Below, piece after piece: positions 1 to 6,682 of a DNA stretch of 14,745 nt (the first letter of the stretch is position 1; every line of letters begins with the position of its first letter). The notes beneath the pieces were generated by a model. That model had not been told where the DNA came from. It worked only from the letters and a program-made list of their open reading frames with translations, and did no database searches. The translations under genes were made by a program, and so were the position numbers. Where the stretch lies: positions 1 through 14,745 of the forward strand of contig USQK01000043.1 of NCBI GenBank assembly GCA_900556785.1. The letters run 5' to 3'. The stretch is from an uncultured Veillonella sp. GTDB lineage: Bacteria; Bacillota; Negativicutes; Veillonellales; Veillonellaceae.

Positions 1-297
1 CATCCAGATGCCGATTGTGATTGGGAGTACTAATGGTAGGAATGCAAATCCGCCGAATATTAAATAGATACCGAATAGAGCATTGATAATGCCGCTGATA
101 AGATACCAGCCGCTACGTAATTCAGACGATAACGTAAAATAATTTATAATAGAGCTGACCGCACTGACGAAAAAGATAATAGAAAAAAGCCAGGCAAAAG
201 CTATGAGATTAATAACGGGATTTAAGAGTAAGAATATCCCCAGGATAATGCTTACAATACCCGATAAAATAAAGAAGAATTTGCTTGAACCACTCAT
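1..297 (-). CDS. HdeD-like (DUF308) small membrane protein, 3' end cut by window edge
   Basis: The minus strand reads open from an ATG at 297 to the window edge, giving 99 codons that start MSGSSKFFFILSGIVSIILG. GGAGG lies at 305-309 just upstream of the start, which supports that choice. The protein is a run of hydrophobic helices with short turns, of the pattern 'ILSGIVSIILGIFLLLNPV' then 'GWYLISGIINALFGIYLIFGG'. This repeated pattern, with a Gly-rich helix pair ending in an Asn-Pro turn, is typical of the HdeD/DUF308 family of inner-membrane proteins, some of which are linked to acid resistance. The role here is not established. It diverges from the leucine operon and has its own promoter. 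The C-terminal part is outside the window. The family assignment comes from the pattern and was not checked by a search. Confidence 0.72.
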   Translation of the reverse strand, partial: MSGSSKFFFILSGIVSIILGIFLLLNPVINLIAFAWLFSIIFFVSAVSSIINYFTLSSELRSGWYLISGIINALFGIYLIFGGFAFLPLVLPITIGIWM

Positions 298-332
298 AAT
301 AATTCCTCCAATCATTGGTACTGCTTATTTAC

Positions 333-361
333 AGTATGCATGAGATCATGGGGGATGTCAA
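333..361 (-). promoter_or_regulatory. Probable promoter of the HdeD-like gene
   Basis: On the minus strand a perfect -35 box TTGACA (361 to 356) is followed after 17 bases by CATACT (338 to 333), a four-of-six match to the -10 consensus. The start codon lies 36 bases further on. It is divergent from the T-box promoter at 410-439, with a TTCACAA heptamer (384-390) between the two promoters. Confidence 0.55.
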
Positions 362-409
362 ATTGTAACGATAAAACTGTGTTTTCACAAAACTCACATG
401 TCCATCCTG

Positions 410-439
410 TTGACACAGTTCTATAGAATACCGTATAAT
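410..439 (+). promoter_or_regulatory. Promoter of the leucine operon / T-box leader
   Basis: A perfect TTGACA (410-415) and a perfect TATAAT (434-439) are separated by 18 bases. Transcription would start near 446-447, just before the T-box leader. This is the best sigma-70-type promoter in the window, as expected for an operon whose control is by premature termination rather than by initiation. Confidence 0.8.
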
Positions 440-454
440 ACCTTTATATCTTAA

Positions 455-690
455 AACGAGCTATGAATGGGTATAAAGGTTTACAGGTCCTGCTTTCAGA
501 GAGTTGCCGGTTGGTGCGAGGCAATAGAGGTTGTACGCTGACACTCTCCCGTGAGCTTTGGTGGCGAATGCAGCAGTAGTCATCGACGGTGGTTCCGTTA
601 TACCCGCAACGAGTCCCAATTAGGGTGGTACCGTGTTATGAATATAACGCCCCTTTGAGCAACGACAGTTGTTCTGAGGGGCTTTTTTTT
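455..690 (+). promoter_or_regulatory. T-box riboswitch, probably leucine-specific
   Basis: Stem I landmarks are present: AGAGAG at 498-503, then a hairpin TTGCC (504-508)/GGCAA (520-524) with the GGTTGGTGCGA-type loop. The T-box consensus AGGGTGGTACCGTG is at 622-635, and its TGGT (626-629) can pair with an ACCA tRNA end, which fits tRNA-Leu, whose discriminator base is A. A terminator follows. Pairing GCTAT (460-464) with GTGGC (561-565) and TGGG (468-471) with CCCG (548-551) leaves 552-560 as the 3' side of the specifier loop, with CTT (Leu) at 556-558. The specifier is inferred from hand folding. The mechanism known for this family is that uncharged tRNA stabilises the antiterminator and allows read-through into the downstream genes, here leuACD. 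Confidence 0.9.
649..690 (+). terminator. Intrinsic terminator of the T-box leader
   Basis: GCCCC (649-653) pairs with GGGGC (678-682). The stem continues inward through a mostly paired stretch (TTTGAGCAAC against GTTGTTCTGA, one mismatch) to a GACA loop, and is followed by eight T residues (683-690). It starts 13 bases after the T-box motif, so the antiterminator formed with the T-box would compete with it. Confidence 0.9.
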
Positions 691-837
691 ATTGTAAAAG
701 TCTAGTAAAATTACTGATTTGATGTATCTGTGTTGGCATTAGCCGAATAGTGTTGAAATTGGCGGTTTTACTAAACTTTCACAATGGATAGATATAATAC
801 ATCGTTATGTTTTATTAGTACAGAAAAGGTGAAGATT
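691..837 (+). other. Long leader between the T-box terminator and leuA
   Basis: There are 147 bases between the riboswitch terminator and the chosen leuA start, more than read-through alone needs. TAGTAAAA (703-710) and TTTTACTA (766-773) form a perfect 8-bp inverted repeat enclosing a smaller TTGGC/GCCGA hairpin. CTTTCACAA stands at 776-784, matching a motif seen upstream of other genes in this window. A perfect TATAAT (793-798) lacks a convincing -35 box. A second, weaker promoter or operator is possible but not shown. Confidence 0.4.
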
Positions 838-2376
838 ATGGATCAAAATCGCGTATATTTCTTCGATACAACCCTTCGTGATGGGGAACAAACACCAGGT
901 GTATCTTTACAAACTCCTGAAAAAATTGAAATTGCGAAAGGCCTAGTACGCCTCGGCATCGACGTAATCGAGGCTGGCTTCCCAGCTGCATCCCCTGGAG
1001 ATTTTGAAGCGGTACAAACGATTGCTCGCGAGGTTAAAGGCACAACAATTTGTGGCTTGGCCCGTGCCAACGAAAAGGACGTGCAAAAGGTGGCTGATGC
1101 GTTGAAAGATGCAGAGCGCAGCCGCTTGCATGTGTTTATCGCTACATCCGAAATCCACATGAAATATAAATTGAAAATGACTCGTCAAGAGGTATTGGAT
1201 CGCGTTAAATCTATCTTGGAATTTGCAAAAGGCAAATTCGATGAAATTGAGTTCTCTGGTGAAGATGCGGCTCGTACAGACTTAGATTTCTTGTGTGAAG
1301 TATTCGGCGTGGCTATCGCTGGTGGCGCTACAATTATTAATGTACCAGATACTGTGGGGTACATGAACCCTAACGAATTTGGTGATAAAATCCGCTATAT
1401 TAAAGAACATACACCAGGTATTGAAAATGCCATCATTTCCGTTCACTGTCATGATGATTTAGGCCTTGCCAATGCGAATACATTAGCTGCTATTAAAGCA
1501 GGTGCACGTCAAGTAGAAGGCACAATTAATGGCCTAGGTGAACGTGCAGGCAATGTAGCAATTGAAGAGGTTGTTATGGCTCTTAAAACACGCCATGATT
1601 ATTTCGATGACCTTCAAGTGAATATTGATACAAAACAATTTACGAAAGTATCTAAACTTGTGAGCCGTTTAACAGGTGTTGTAGTTCCTCCAAATAAACC
1701 AATCGTAGGTTCTAACGCCTTTGCTCATGAGTCTGGTATTCACCAACATGGTATGATGAGCAACCCTGAAACGTATGAAATCATGACGCCTGAGTCTGTA
1801 GGTGCTGAAAAAACAGACCTCGTATTAGGTAAACACTCTGGCCGTCATGCCTTTGCCGATCATTTGACAAAACTTGGCTTCCAATCTTTCACAGAAGAGA
1901 AAATCAACGACCTCTTCGGTAAATTCAAAGAATTGGCGGACCGCAAAAAACAAGTATACGATGATGATATCGTAGCCCTTGTAGTAGATAATCTTCACCA
2001 CAAAAAAGCATTTGAACTCGTGGCTCAATACTATAAATTGGGTGAAAAAGGCTATGCCTATGCTGATGTTCGTCTCATGACTCCGGAAGGTGAAAAAGCT
2101 GATGCTGCCGTTGGTGATGGTCCAGTAGACGCATCCCTTAAAGCGGTTGAACGTGTGGTCGGCTTGCCAATCAGCTTGAAAGATTACCAAATCCGCGCTA
2201 TCACAGCTGGTAAAGATGCCCTTGGGGAAGCAACTCTCAAGGTAGAATATAACGGTCGCTTGTATCATGGACGTGGTATCAGCACCGATATCGTTAAATC
2301 AAGTGTAAATGCATATATTAATGCAGTAAACTCAGTATTCCTAGCTATGGAGCTAGAACAACAGGAGGAAGAATAA
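838..2376 (+). CDS. leuA: 2-isopropylmalate synthase
   Basis: This enzyme condenses acetyl-CoA with 2-ketoisovalerate to 2-isopropylmalate, the committed step of leucine synthesis in the cytoplasm. The product has 512 residues, the usual bacterial length. The N-terminal TIM barrel opens with FFDTTLRDGEQTPGV; D10, H203 and H205 (in HCHDDLGLAN) and N239 (in NGLGERAGN) are the expected divalent-metal ligands. A C-terminal allosteric LeuA dimer domain follows from about residue 390 and contains the DAxLKAVE- and GxGxSTDIV-type segments (DASLKAVERVV, HGRGISTDIVKSS). The start at 838 is preferred over an upstream in-frame ATG at 784: homologues begin at this point, an AGGTGA-like site precedes it, and the upstream ATG has no ribosome binding site. 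It is first in an operon controlled by the T-box. Leucine feedback inhibition is usual for the family. Confidence 0.96.
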   Translation: MDQNRVYFFDTTLRDGEQTPGVSLQTPEKIEIAKGLVRLGIDVIEAGFPAASPGDFEAVQTIAREVKGTTICGLARANEKDVQKVADALKDAERSRLHVFIATSEIHMKYKLKMTRQEVLDRVKSILEFAKGKFDEIEFSGEDAARTDLDFLCEVFGVAIAGGATIINVPDTVGYMNPNEFGDKIRYIKEHTPGIENAIISVHCHDDLGLANANTLAAIKAGARQVEGTINGLGERAGNVAIEEVVMALKTRHDYFDDLQVNIDTKQFTKVSKLVSRLTGVVVPPNKPIVGSNAFAHESGIHQHGMMSNPETYEIMTPESVGAEKTDLVLGKHSGRHAFADHLTKLGFQSFTEEKINDLFGKFKELADRKKQVYDDDIVALVVDNLHHKKAFELVAQYYKLGEKGYAYADVRLMTPEGEKADAAVGDGPVDASLKAVERVVGLPISLKDYQIRAITAGKDALGEATLKVEYNGRLYHGRGISTDIVKSSVNAYINAVNSVFLAMELEQQEEE

Positions 2377-2377
2377 T

Positions 2378-3637
2378 ATGGGTATGACCATTACTGAAAA
2401 GAATATGGCTCGCCACGCGGGTCTTGATGTTGTAAAACCGGGCCAAATCATCGAATGTCATTTGGATGCGGTATTGATGAACGACATCACATTCCCACCA
2501 GCGCGTAAAGAGTTCTTAAAGATTGGCAAACCTGTATTTGACCGTCATAAAATCTACTTGGTGCCTGACCATTTCACACCAAACAAAGATATTCAATCTG
2601 CTACACAAGCTAAAGTAATGCGCGACTTCGTACGCGAACATGGCATTACAAACTACTTTGAAGTCGGTAGAATGGGTATTGAGCACGTTATTTTGCCAGA
2701 AAAAGGCCTTATCGGTCCTGGGGAAATGATGATCGGTGCTGACTCCCACACTTGTACATATGGTGCGGTAAATGCATTCTCCACAGGCGTAGGCTCCACT
2801 GATGCGGGCGTAGCTATGGCAGAAGGTAAAACTTGGTTCAAAGTGCCTGAAACAATTAAGGTTGAACTTATCGGCAAACCTAACAAATGGGTAACTGGTA
2901 AAGACGTAATCCTTGATTTGATCGGTCAAATTGGCGTAGATGGTGCTCGTTATATGGCCCTTGAATTTGCTGGTGACGGCGTACAGCACATGACTATGGC
3001 TGACCGTCTTACAATCTGTAACATGGCTATCGAAGCTGGCGGTAAATGTGGCGTATTCCCTTACGATGCAGTAACTGAAGAATACATCAAAGGCCGCGTA
3101 AACCGTCCTGTTGAGCCAATCGCTCCAGATGCTGATGCAGTATATGCTCAAACGATTACAATTGACTTGTCCAAATTGCAACCAGTTGTAGCATTCCCTC
3201 ATTTGCCATCCAACACACATTACATCAACGAAATCGACAAAGATATTAAAATCGACCAAGTTATCATCGGTTCCTGTACAAATGGCCGTTATGAAGACTT
3301 GGTAGCAGCTGCGGAAATCTTCAAAGGTCGCAAAGTGGCTCCATTTGTTCGTTGTATCGTAATTCCTGGTTCCCAAGATGTATATGACCAAGCGTTGAAA
3401 GATGGTTTACTAGATATCTTCATTCAATCTGACTGCGCTGTGTCCACGCCAACATGTGGTCCATGCCTTGGCGGTTACATGGGTATCATGGCTGAAGGGG
3501 AACGCACAGTTTCCACAACAAACCGTAACTTCCGTGGTCGTATGGGTCACGTTGATTCTGAAGTATATTTGGCAAGCCCTTACGTGGCGGCAGCGAGTGC
3601 TGTATTAGGCCGCATTGCAGGCCCTGAGGAGGTTTAA
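2378..3637 (+). CDS. leuC: 3-isopropylmalate dehydratase, large subunit
   Basis: With LeuD it forms isopropylmalate isomerase, which converts 2-isopropylmalate to 3-isopropylmalate through an aconitase-type [4Fe-4S] cluster. The 419 residues match the short LeuC/HacA-like form found in clostridia and archaea rather than the roughly 466-residue enterobacterial form. Cluster ligands are C300 (GSCTNGR), C360 and C363 (TCGPCLGG). Other aconitase-family signatures are GADSHTCTYGAVNAF and SDCAVSTPTCGP. The start follows the leuA stop by one base, with AGGAGG at 2363-2368 inside the end of leuA, implying coupled translation. leuD follows directly. The cluster would be oxygen-sensitive, which suits an anaerobe. 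Confidence 0.96.
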   Translation: MGMTITEKNMARHAGLDVVKPGQIIECHLDAVLMNDITFPPARKEFLKIGKPVFDRHKIYLVPDHFTPNKDIQSATQAKVMRDFVREHGITNYFEVGRMGIEHVILPEKGLIGPGEMMIGADSHTCTYGAVNAFSTGVGSTDAGVAMAEGKTWFKVPETIKVELIGKPNKWVTGKDVILDLIGQIGVDGARYMALEFAGDGVQHMTMADRLTICNMAIEAGGKCGVFPYDAVTEEYIKGRVNRPVEPIAPDADAVYAQTITIDLSKLQPVVAFPHLPSNTHYINEIDKDIKIDQVIIGSCTNGRYEDLVAAAEIFKGRKVAPFVRCIVIPGSQDVYDQALKDGLLDIFIQSDCAVSTPTCGPCLGGYMGIMAEGERTVSTTNRNFRGRMGHVDSEVYLASPYVAAASAVLGRIAGPEEV

Positions 3638-3638
3638 T

Positions 3639-4130
3639 ATGGATTTTGAAAGCAAGAAAATCTGGCGCTACGGCGACGATGTAGATACAGACGTAATCAT
3701 TCCGGCTCGTTACTTGGCGATTGCTGACTGGAACGAATTGGCTGAACATGCGATGGAGGATATTGATACTACATTCGCGCCAAATGTGAAAGCTGGCGAA
3801 ATCATGGTAGCTGGTAAAAACTTTGGTTGTGGTTCCTCCCGTGAACACGCACCCGGCGTTATCAAAGCGAAAGGCGTGCCTGTTATCGTAGCACACTCCT
3901 TTGCACGTATCTTCTTCCGCAATGCTATCAACATCGGTTTGCCAGTAGTGGAAATCGGCGAACAAGTCGATCGTATCGACGCTGGTGATGCAGTCGGCGT
4001 AGACTTGTCTAAAGGTATCGTGTATAACTTGACTAAAAACGAACAATACCAAGGCACTGAATTGCCACAATTCATTCAAGATATTGCGGCAGCTGGTGGT
4101 CTTGTGAACTTTGCGAAAAACCGCAAGTAA
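3639..4130 (+). CDS. leuD: 3-isopropylmalate dehydratase, small subunit
   Basis: This is the swivel-domain partner of LeuC. The 163-residue product is the short form that pairs with the short LeuC; enterobacterial LeuD has about 201 residues. The domain signature NFGCGSSREHAPGVIK lies at residues 61-76, with the substrate-contacting GCGSSREHA core at 63-71. YGDDVDTDVIIPARYL near the N terminus is also characteristic. The start at 3639 is supported by AGGAGG at 3627-3632 inside the end of leuC and by homologous N termini; the longer frame opening at 3615 only overlaps leuC. The gene ends just before a strong palindrome (4134-4242) that separates it from leuB. Confidence 0.95.
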   Translation: MDFESKKIWRYGDDVDTDVIIPARYLAIADWNELAEHAMEDIDTTFAPNVKAGEIMVAGKNFGCGSSREHAPGVIKAKGVPVIVAHSFARIFFRNAINIGLPVVEIGEQVDRIDAGDAVGVDLSKGIVYNLTKNEQYQGTELPQFIQDIAAAGGLVNFAKNRK

Positions 4131-4133
4131 TAC

Positions 4134-4242
4134 TACGTTGCCGAGCCTCGGTGATGCGCTGCCGCTCCAGCTAGCTTAACGGTCTGCGGCGTAGCCTTGA
4201 CCTACTAAAGTCGCGTTAGCGCATGCACCTCGGCTCTACGTA
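4134..4242. repeat. G+C-rich compound palindrome between leuD and leuB
   Basis: Outer arms TACGT (4134-4138)/ACGTA (4238-4242), GCCGAG (4140-4145)/CTCGGC (4229-4234), GTG (4151-4153)/CAC (4226-4228) and ATGCGCT (4154-4160)/AGCGCAT (4218-4224) pair across about 100 bases. Inside are two further hairpins, GCCGC (4161-4165)/GCGGC (4186-4190) and GTAG (4191-4194)/CTAC (4202-4205), giving a branched fold. CCGAG-C-CTCGG (4141-4151) is an alternative local hairpin. The stretch is visibly richer in G+C than its flanks and has no T-run, so it is not an ordinary terminator. A REP/MITE-type element or a structured RNA inside the operon are both possible. Confidence 0.6.
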
Positions 4243-4341
4243 TTTATCTTTTACGGTTTTGAGCAAAATTAAAATCCCTATAGCTAGCAATATGTTGAAT
4301 GATTTGTGGCAGAGGGAAATTACATATATTGGAGAGGTAAT

Positions 4342-5412
4342 ATGAGCGAAAAGAATATCGTATTGATTCCTGGTGATGGTATCGGTACTGAGATTATTGC
4401 TGCAGCGAAGGCTGTGTGTGATGTGGCTTTTGAGAAAGCTAATGTAAAGGTTAATTGGATTGATAAAAAAGCGGGCGGTGCGTCTATTGATGCATATGGT
4501 GTGCCTTTGACTGAGGATACAATCGAGGCTTGTAAAGCAGCTGATGCTGTTTTGCTTGGTGCTGTAGGTGGTCCTAAATGGGATAATGTAGATCCTTCTA
4601 TCCGTCCTGAAAAAGCAATCCTTGGTCTTCGTAAGGAGCTTGGTTTGTTCTGTAACTTGCGTCCTGTAAAAATCTATCCATCTTTGCAAGAGTATTCTCC
4701 TCTTAAAAAGGAACTTGTACAAGATGTAGATTTCGTTATCGTTCGTGAGTTGACTGGCGGTATTTATTTCGGTGAACGCGAAGAAGCACAAGGTGAAGGT
4801 GCTAACGAGTTTGCTTGGGATAAAGAAACATATAGCCGTTACGAAGTAGAGCGCATCATGGATATCGCTATGGAAACAGCTCGCAAACGTAATAAAAAGG
4901 TTGTATCTGTAGATAAAGCAAATGTATTGGCCTCTTCTCGTTTGTGGCGTAAAATCGCTCAAGAGAAAGCGGCAGCTAATCCAGATATTGCAACAGATTA
5001 CTTCTATGTAGATAACACAGCGATGCAACTTGTTGTAAATCCTGCACAGTTTGACGTTATCGTTACAACAAACTTGTTCGGCGATATCTTGTCTGACGAA
5101 GGCGCTGTTATTTCTGGTTCTATCGGGCTTTTACCATCTGCATCCATGGGTATTGGCACAGCATTGTACGAGCCAATCCACGGTTCTGCACCAGACATTA
5201 TGGGCCAAAACTTGGCGAACCCATTGGGTACAATCTTGTCCGCAGCTATGATGTGCCGTCACTCCCTTGATTTGCCTCAAGTGGCTGACGCTATTGAAAA
5301 AGCTGTTGAACAAGTGCTCGTGGATGGTTACCGCACAGGTGACATCTACCGTGAAGGTTTGAAGCGCGTTGGTACCACAGAAATGGCACAAGCTGTTATC
5401 GAACGTCTTTAA
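4342..5412 (+). CDS. leuB: 3-isopropylmalate dehydrogenase
   Basis: This enzyme oxidises and decarboxylates 3-isopropylmalate with NAD+ to 2-ketoisocaproate, the last step before transamination to leucine. The 356-residue product has the family length. It shows the GDGIGTEI start, LLGAVGGPKWD, the substrate-arginine region LRKELGLFCNLRPVKIYPS and RELTGGIYFG, the catalytic lysine segment VDKANVLASSRLWR, the Mg2+-binding VTTNLFGDILSDEGA, and EPIHGSAPDIMGQNLANP for NAD+ binding. The ATG at 4342 has GGAGAGG at 4331-4337; a GTG at 4306 in the same frame only adds an unconserved leader. It lies 211 bases after leuD with a palindrome between them and no obvious promoter. Probably still part of the T-box operon. 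Confidence 0.96.
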   Translation: MSEKNIVLIPGDGIGTEIIAAAKAVCDVAFEKANVKVNWIDKKAGGASIDAYGVPLTEDTIEACKAADAVLLGAVGGPKWDNVDPSIRPEKAILGLRKELGLFCNLRPVKIYPSLQEYSPLKKELVQDVDFVIVRELTGGIYFGEREEAQGEGANEFAWDKETYSRYEVERIMDIAMETARKRNKKVVSVDKANVLASSRLWRKIAQEKAAANPDIATDYFYVDNTAMQLVVNPAQFDVIVTTNLFGDILSDEGAVISGSIGLLPSASMGIGTALYEPIHGSAPDIMGQNLANPLGTILSAAMMCRHSLDLPQVADAIEKAVEQVLVDGYRTGDIYREGLKRVGTTEMAQAVIERL

Positions 5413-5423
5413 TACTAAAAAAT

Positions 5424-5454
5424 AAGAGAGAGGGAGAAGGTCCCTCTCTTTTTT
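5424..5454 (+). terminator. Intrinsic terminator after leuB
   Basis: AAGAGAGAGGGA (5424-5435) pairs fully with TCCCTCTCTTTT (5441-5452) around a five-base loop, one pair being G-T. A run of T residues ends at 5454. It lies 12 bases after the leuB stop and only 15 bases before the next gene. Confidence 0.85.
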
Positions 5455-5469
5455 CGAGCGGGAGGGGTT

Positions 5470-5799
5470 ATGTTACCATATGTTCTTCTAGCCTTATCTA
5501 TAGGGCTAGAGTTGTTTGCAACGACCATGCTAAAAGCATCTGACGGATTTACGAGACCTTTACAGACCATTGCGTGTGCGCTTGGGTACATAGGGTCGTT
5601 TTATACGTTAACCCATGTGTTGAAATATATTCCGCTGAGCGTTACCTATGCTACATGGTCTGGCGTGGGGCTTGTTGTGACAACTTTGATTTCTGTCTTT
5701 ATCTTTCACGAAGGCATTAATATTTACACTGTGCTAGGTATTGCTTTAATCGTAGTAGGCGTAGTGATCCTTAATTTGTGGGGAAATGTAGGACACTAG
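5470..5799 (+). CDS. SMR-family small multidrug/cation exporter
   Basis: This 109-residue protein consists of four predicted transmembrane helices, the size and layout of the small multidrug resistance family (EmrE/QacE/Gdx types). The essential membrane glutamate is E14 (in SIGLELFATTMLK), and Y60 and W63 (YATWSGVG) fall at the same positions as in EmrE. Known members work as dimers that exchange protons for lipophilic cations or guanidinium; the substrate here cannot be told from sequence alone. GGGAGGGG lies directly upstream of the ATG. The gene starts 15 bases after the leuB terminator, so no separate promoter fits in between, and it is followed after 23 bases by an ECF-type S component. 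Confidence 0.9.
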   Translation: MLPYVLLALSIGLELFATTMLKASDGFTRPLQTIACALGYIGSFYTLTHVLKYIPLSVTYATWSGVGLVVTTLISVFIFHEGINIYTVLGIALIVVGVVILNLWGNVGH

Positions 5800-5822
5800 A
5801 TATATTAACTAAGGAGGCCTTT

Positions 5823-6362
5823 ATGAATTCTTCCATGTATCGAAATTTAACCATTACTGCGTTATTGATGGCATTAGCTATCATGATTCCTATTATAATG
5901 CCTCTGAAAGTTGTCATTCCACCGGCATCGTATACACTAGCGAGTCACGTGCCTATATTCCTGGCTATGTTCTTGTCTCGTAAGATGGCGGCTTGTGTCA
6001 TAATAGGCTCTACGCTAGGTTTCTTTGTAGCTGGCTTCCCTATCGTTATCGTTATGCGCGCGGCCTCTCATATCATCTTTGCCTTGATGGGGGCTTACTA
6101 TATTAAACATCATCCAGGCGTATTGACTGGGGCGTTATCCTTTGCTGCTTTCAACCTTGTATGTGCCATCATTCACGCCATCGGTGAAGTACTTGCATGC
6201 CTCTTGTTCTATACTACGACTACAATGCCGAATATCGATCTTATCTACGTTGTATTCGTCCTTGTTGGTGGCGGTACTATCATTCATAGCATGGTTGACG
6301 GATATATTGCATTATATATCTATAAAGCAATTCCAGGATTATCTAAGCCTGAGAATAAATAA
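5823..6362 (+). CDS. ECF-type vitamin transporter S component, NiaX-like
   Basis: This 179-residue hydrophobic protein has about six predicted helices. The opening MYRNLTITALLMALAIMIPIIMPLK and the following IPPASYTLASHVPIFLAMFLS, GSTLGFFVAGFPIVIVMRAASHIIFALMGA look like substrate-binding S components of energy-coupling factor transporters. From memory the pattern is closest to the niacin type (NiaX), but the substrate is uncertain. S components of this group dock on a shared EcfA/EcfA'/EcfT module encoded elsewhere; none is in this window. The start at 5823 is fixed by AAGGAGG at 5811-5817. No riboswitch is seen upstream. The gene is probably co-transcribed with the SMR gene and ends before a compound terminator. 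Confidence 0.65.
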   Translation: MNSSMYRNLTITALLMALAIMIPIIMPLKVVIPPASYTLASHVPIFLAMFLSRKMAACVIIGSTLGFFVAGFPIVIVMRAASHIIFALMGAYYIKHHPGVLTGALSFAAFNLVCAIIHAIGEVLACLLFYTTTTMPNIDLIYVVFVLVGGGTIIHSMVDGYIALYIYKAIPGLSKPENK

Positions 6363-6430
6363 TCGGACGTTATCCTAGCTTATTTAAGGTAGATAATAAA
6401 CAACCGGCTATTAAAACTGCATATGCTCGT

Positions 6431-6495
6431 AACCACTCATAGGAAATCTATTGTACGCTAATGTATAGAATTTGATTATCTATGAGTGGTTTTTT
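6431..6495 (+). terminator. Long-loop terminator after the S-component gene
   Basis: AACCACTCATAG (6431-6442) pairs perfectly with CTATGAGTGGTT (6480-6491) and runs into TTTT to 6495. The 37-base interior can extend the stem: AAATCTAT against ATAGAATTT, with one bulged base. It would end the transcript carrying the SMR and S-component genes, and it separates them from the flavodiiron gene promoter. Confidence 0.8.
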
Positions 6496-6531
6496 AGAAT
6501 AATTATCAAATCTGTACCTACAGATACAGAC

Positions 6532-6569
6532 TTAACTATGCGATATGGGTATAATAAAACCATAGTTAA
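6532..6569 (+). promoter_or_regulatory. Perfect dyad around the -10 box of the flavodiiron gene
   Basis: TTAACTATG (6532-6540) and CATAGTTAA (6561-6569) form a perfect 9-20-9 inverted repeat. The spacer contains a perfect -10 hexamer TATAAT (6550-6555). No good -35 box is found 16-18 bases upstream, so the promoter may be weak or activator-dependent. A smaller dyad TCTGTA/TACAGA (6511-6516, 6525-6530) lies just before it. The position suggests an operator; the regulator is unknown. Confidence 0.5.
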
Positions 6570-6646
6570 TGACCGAGTTGTGATATATGCATAGCAGTAT
6601 AGATAGATTTATACATAGATACCACATAGGCCATACATATTGTTAA

Positions 6647-6665
6647 TTGTGAAAGACTTTCACAA
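6647..6665 (+). promoter_or_regulatory. Rex/CRP-like 9-1-9 palindrome before the flavodiiron gene
   Basis: TTGTGAAAGACTTTCACAA is a perfect 19-base palindrome around a single central base, ending 7 bases before the ribosome binding site. The TTGTGAA/TTCACAA arms are those of the redox repressor Rex, and TGTGA/TCACA those of CRP/FNR proteins. The arm spacing is one base longer than the usual form of either. The exact half-site recurs in three other intergenic regions of this window. Confidence 0.55.
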
Positions 6666-6682
6666 GAATTATGGAGGTTATT

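Noticed and set aside
784..837. Upstream in-frame ATG giving an 18-residue longer LeuA
   Set aside because: It has no ribosome binding site, its added residues are unlike LeuA N termini, and it overlaps a CTTTCACAA/TATAAT-containing region. The ATG at 838 gives the standard start.
2516..3391. Long antisense open frame opposite leuC (291 codons)
   Set aside because: It mirrors the strongly biased codons of leuC, has an implausible protein composition (rich in Cys, Thr, Phe), and has no ribosome binding site.
4134..4242. Reading the palindrome as a terminator ending leuACD
   Set aside because: No T-run follows the stem on the plus strand, and leuB downstream has no obvious promoter of its own.
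4306..4341. GTG start giving a 12-residue longer LeuB
   Set aside because: The good GGAGAGG site at 4331-4337 serves the ATG at 4342, and the extra residues precede the conserved N terminus.
6647..6665. Calling this palindrome a confirmed Rex box
   Set aside because: The arms match, but the spacing between TTGTGAA and TTCACAA is five bases instead of four, so only a Rex/CRP-like label is justified.
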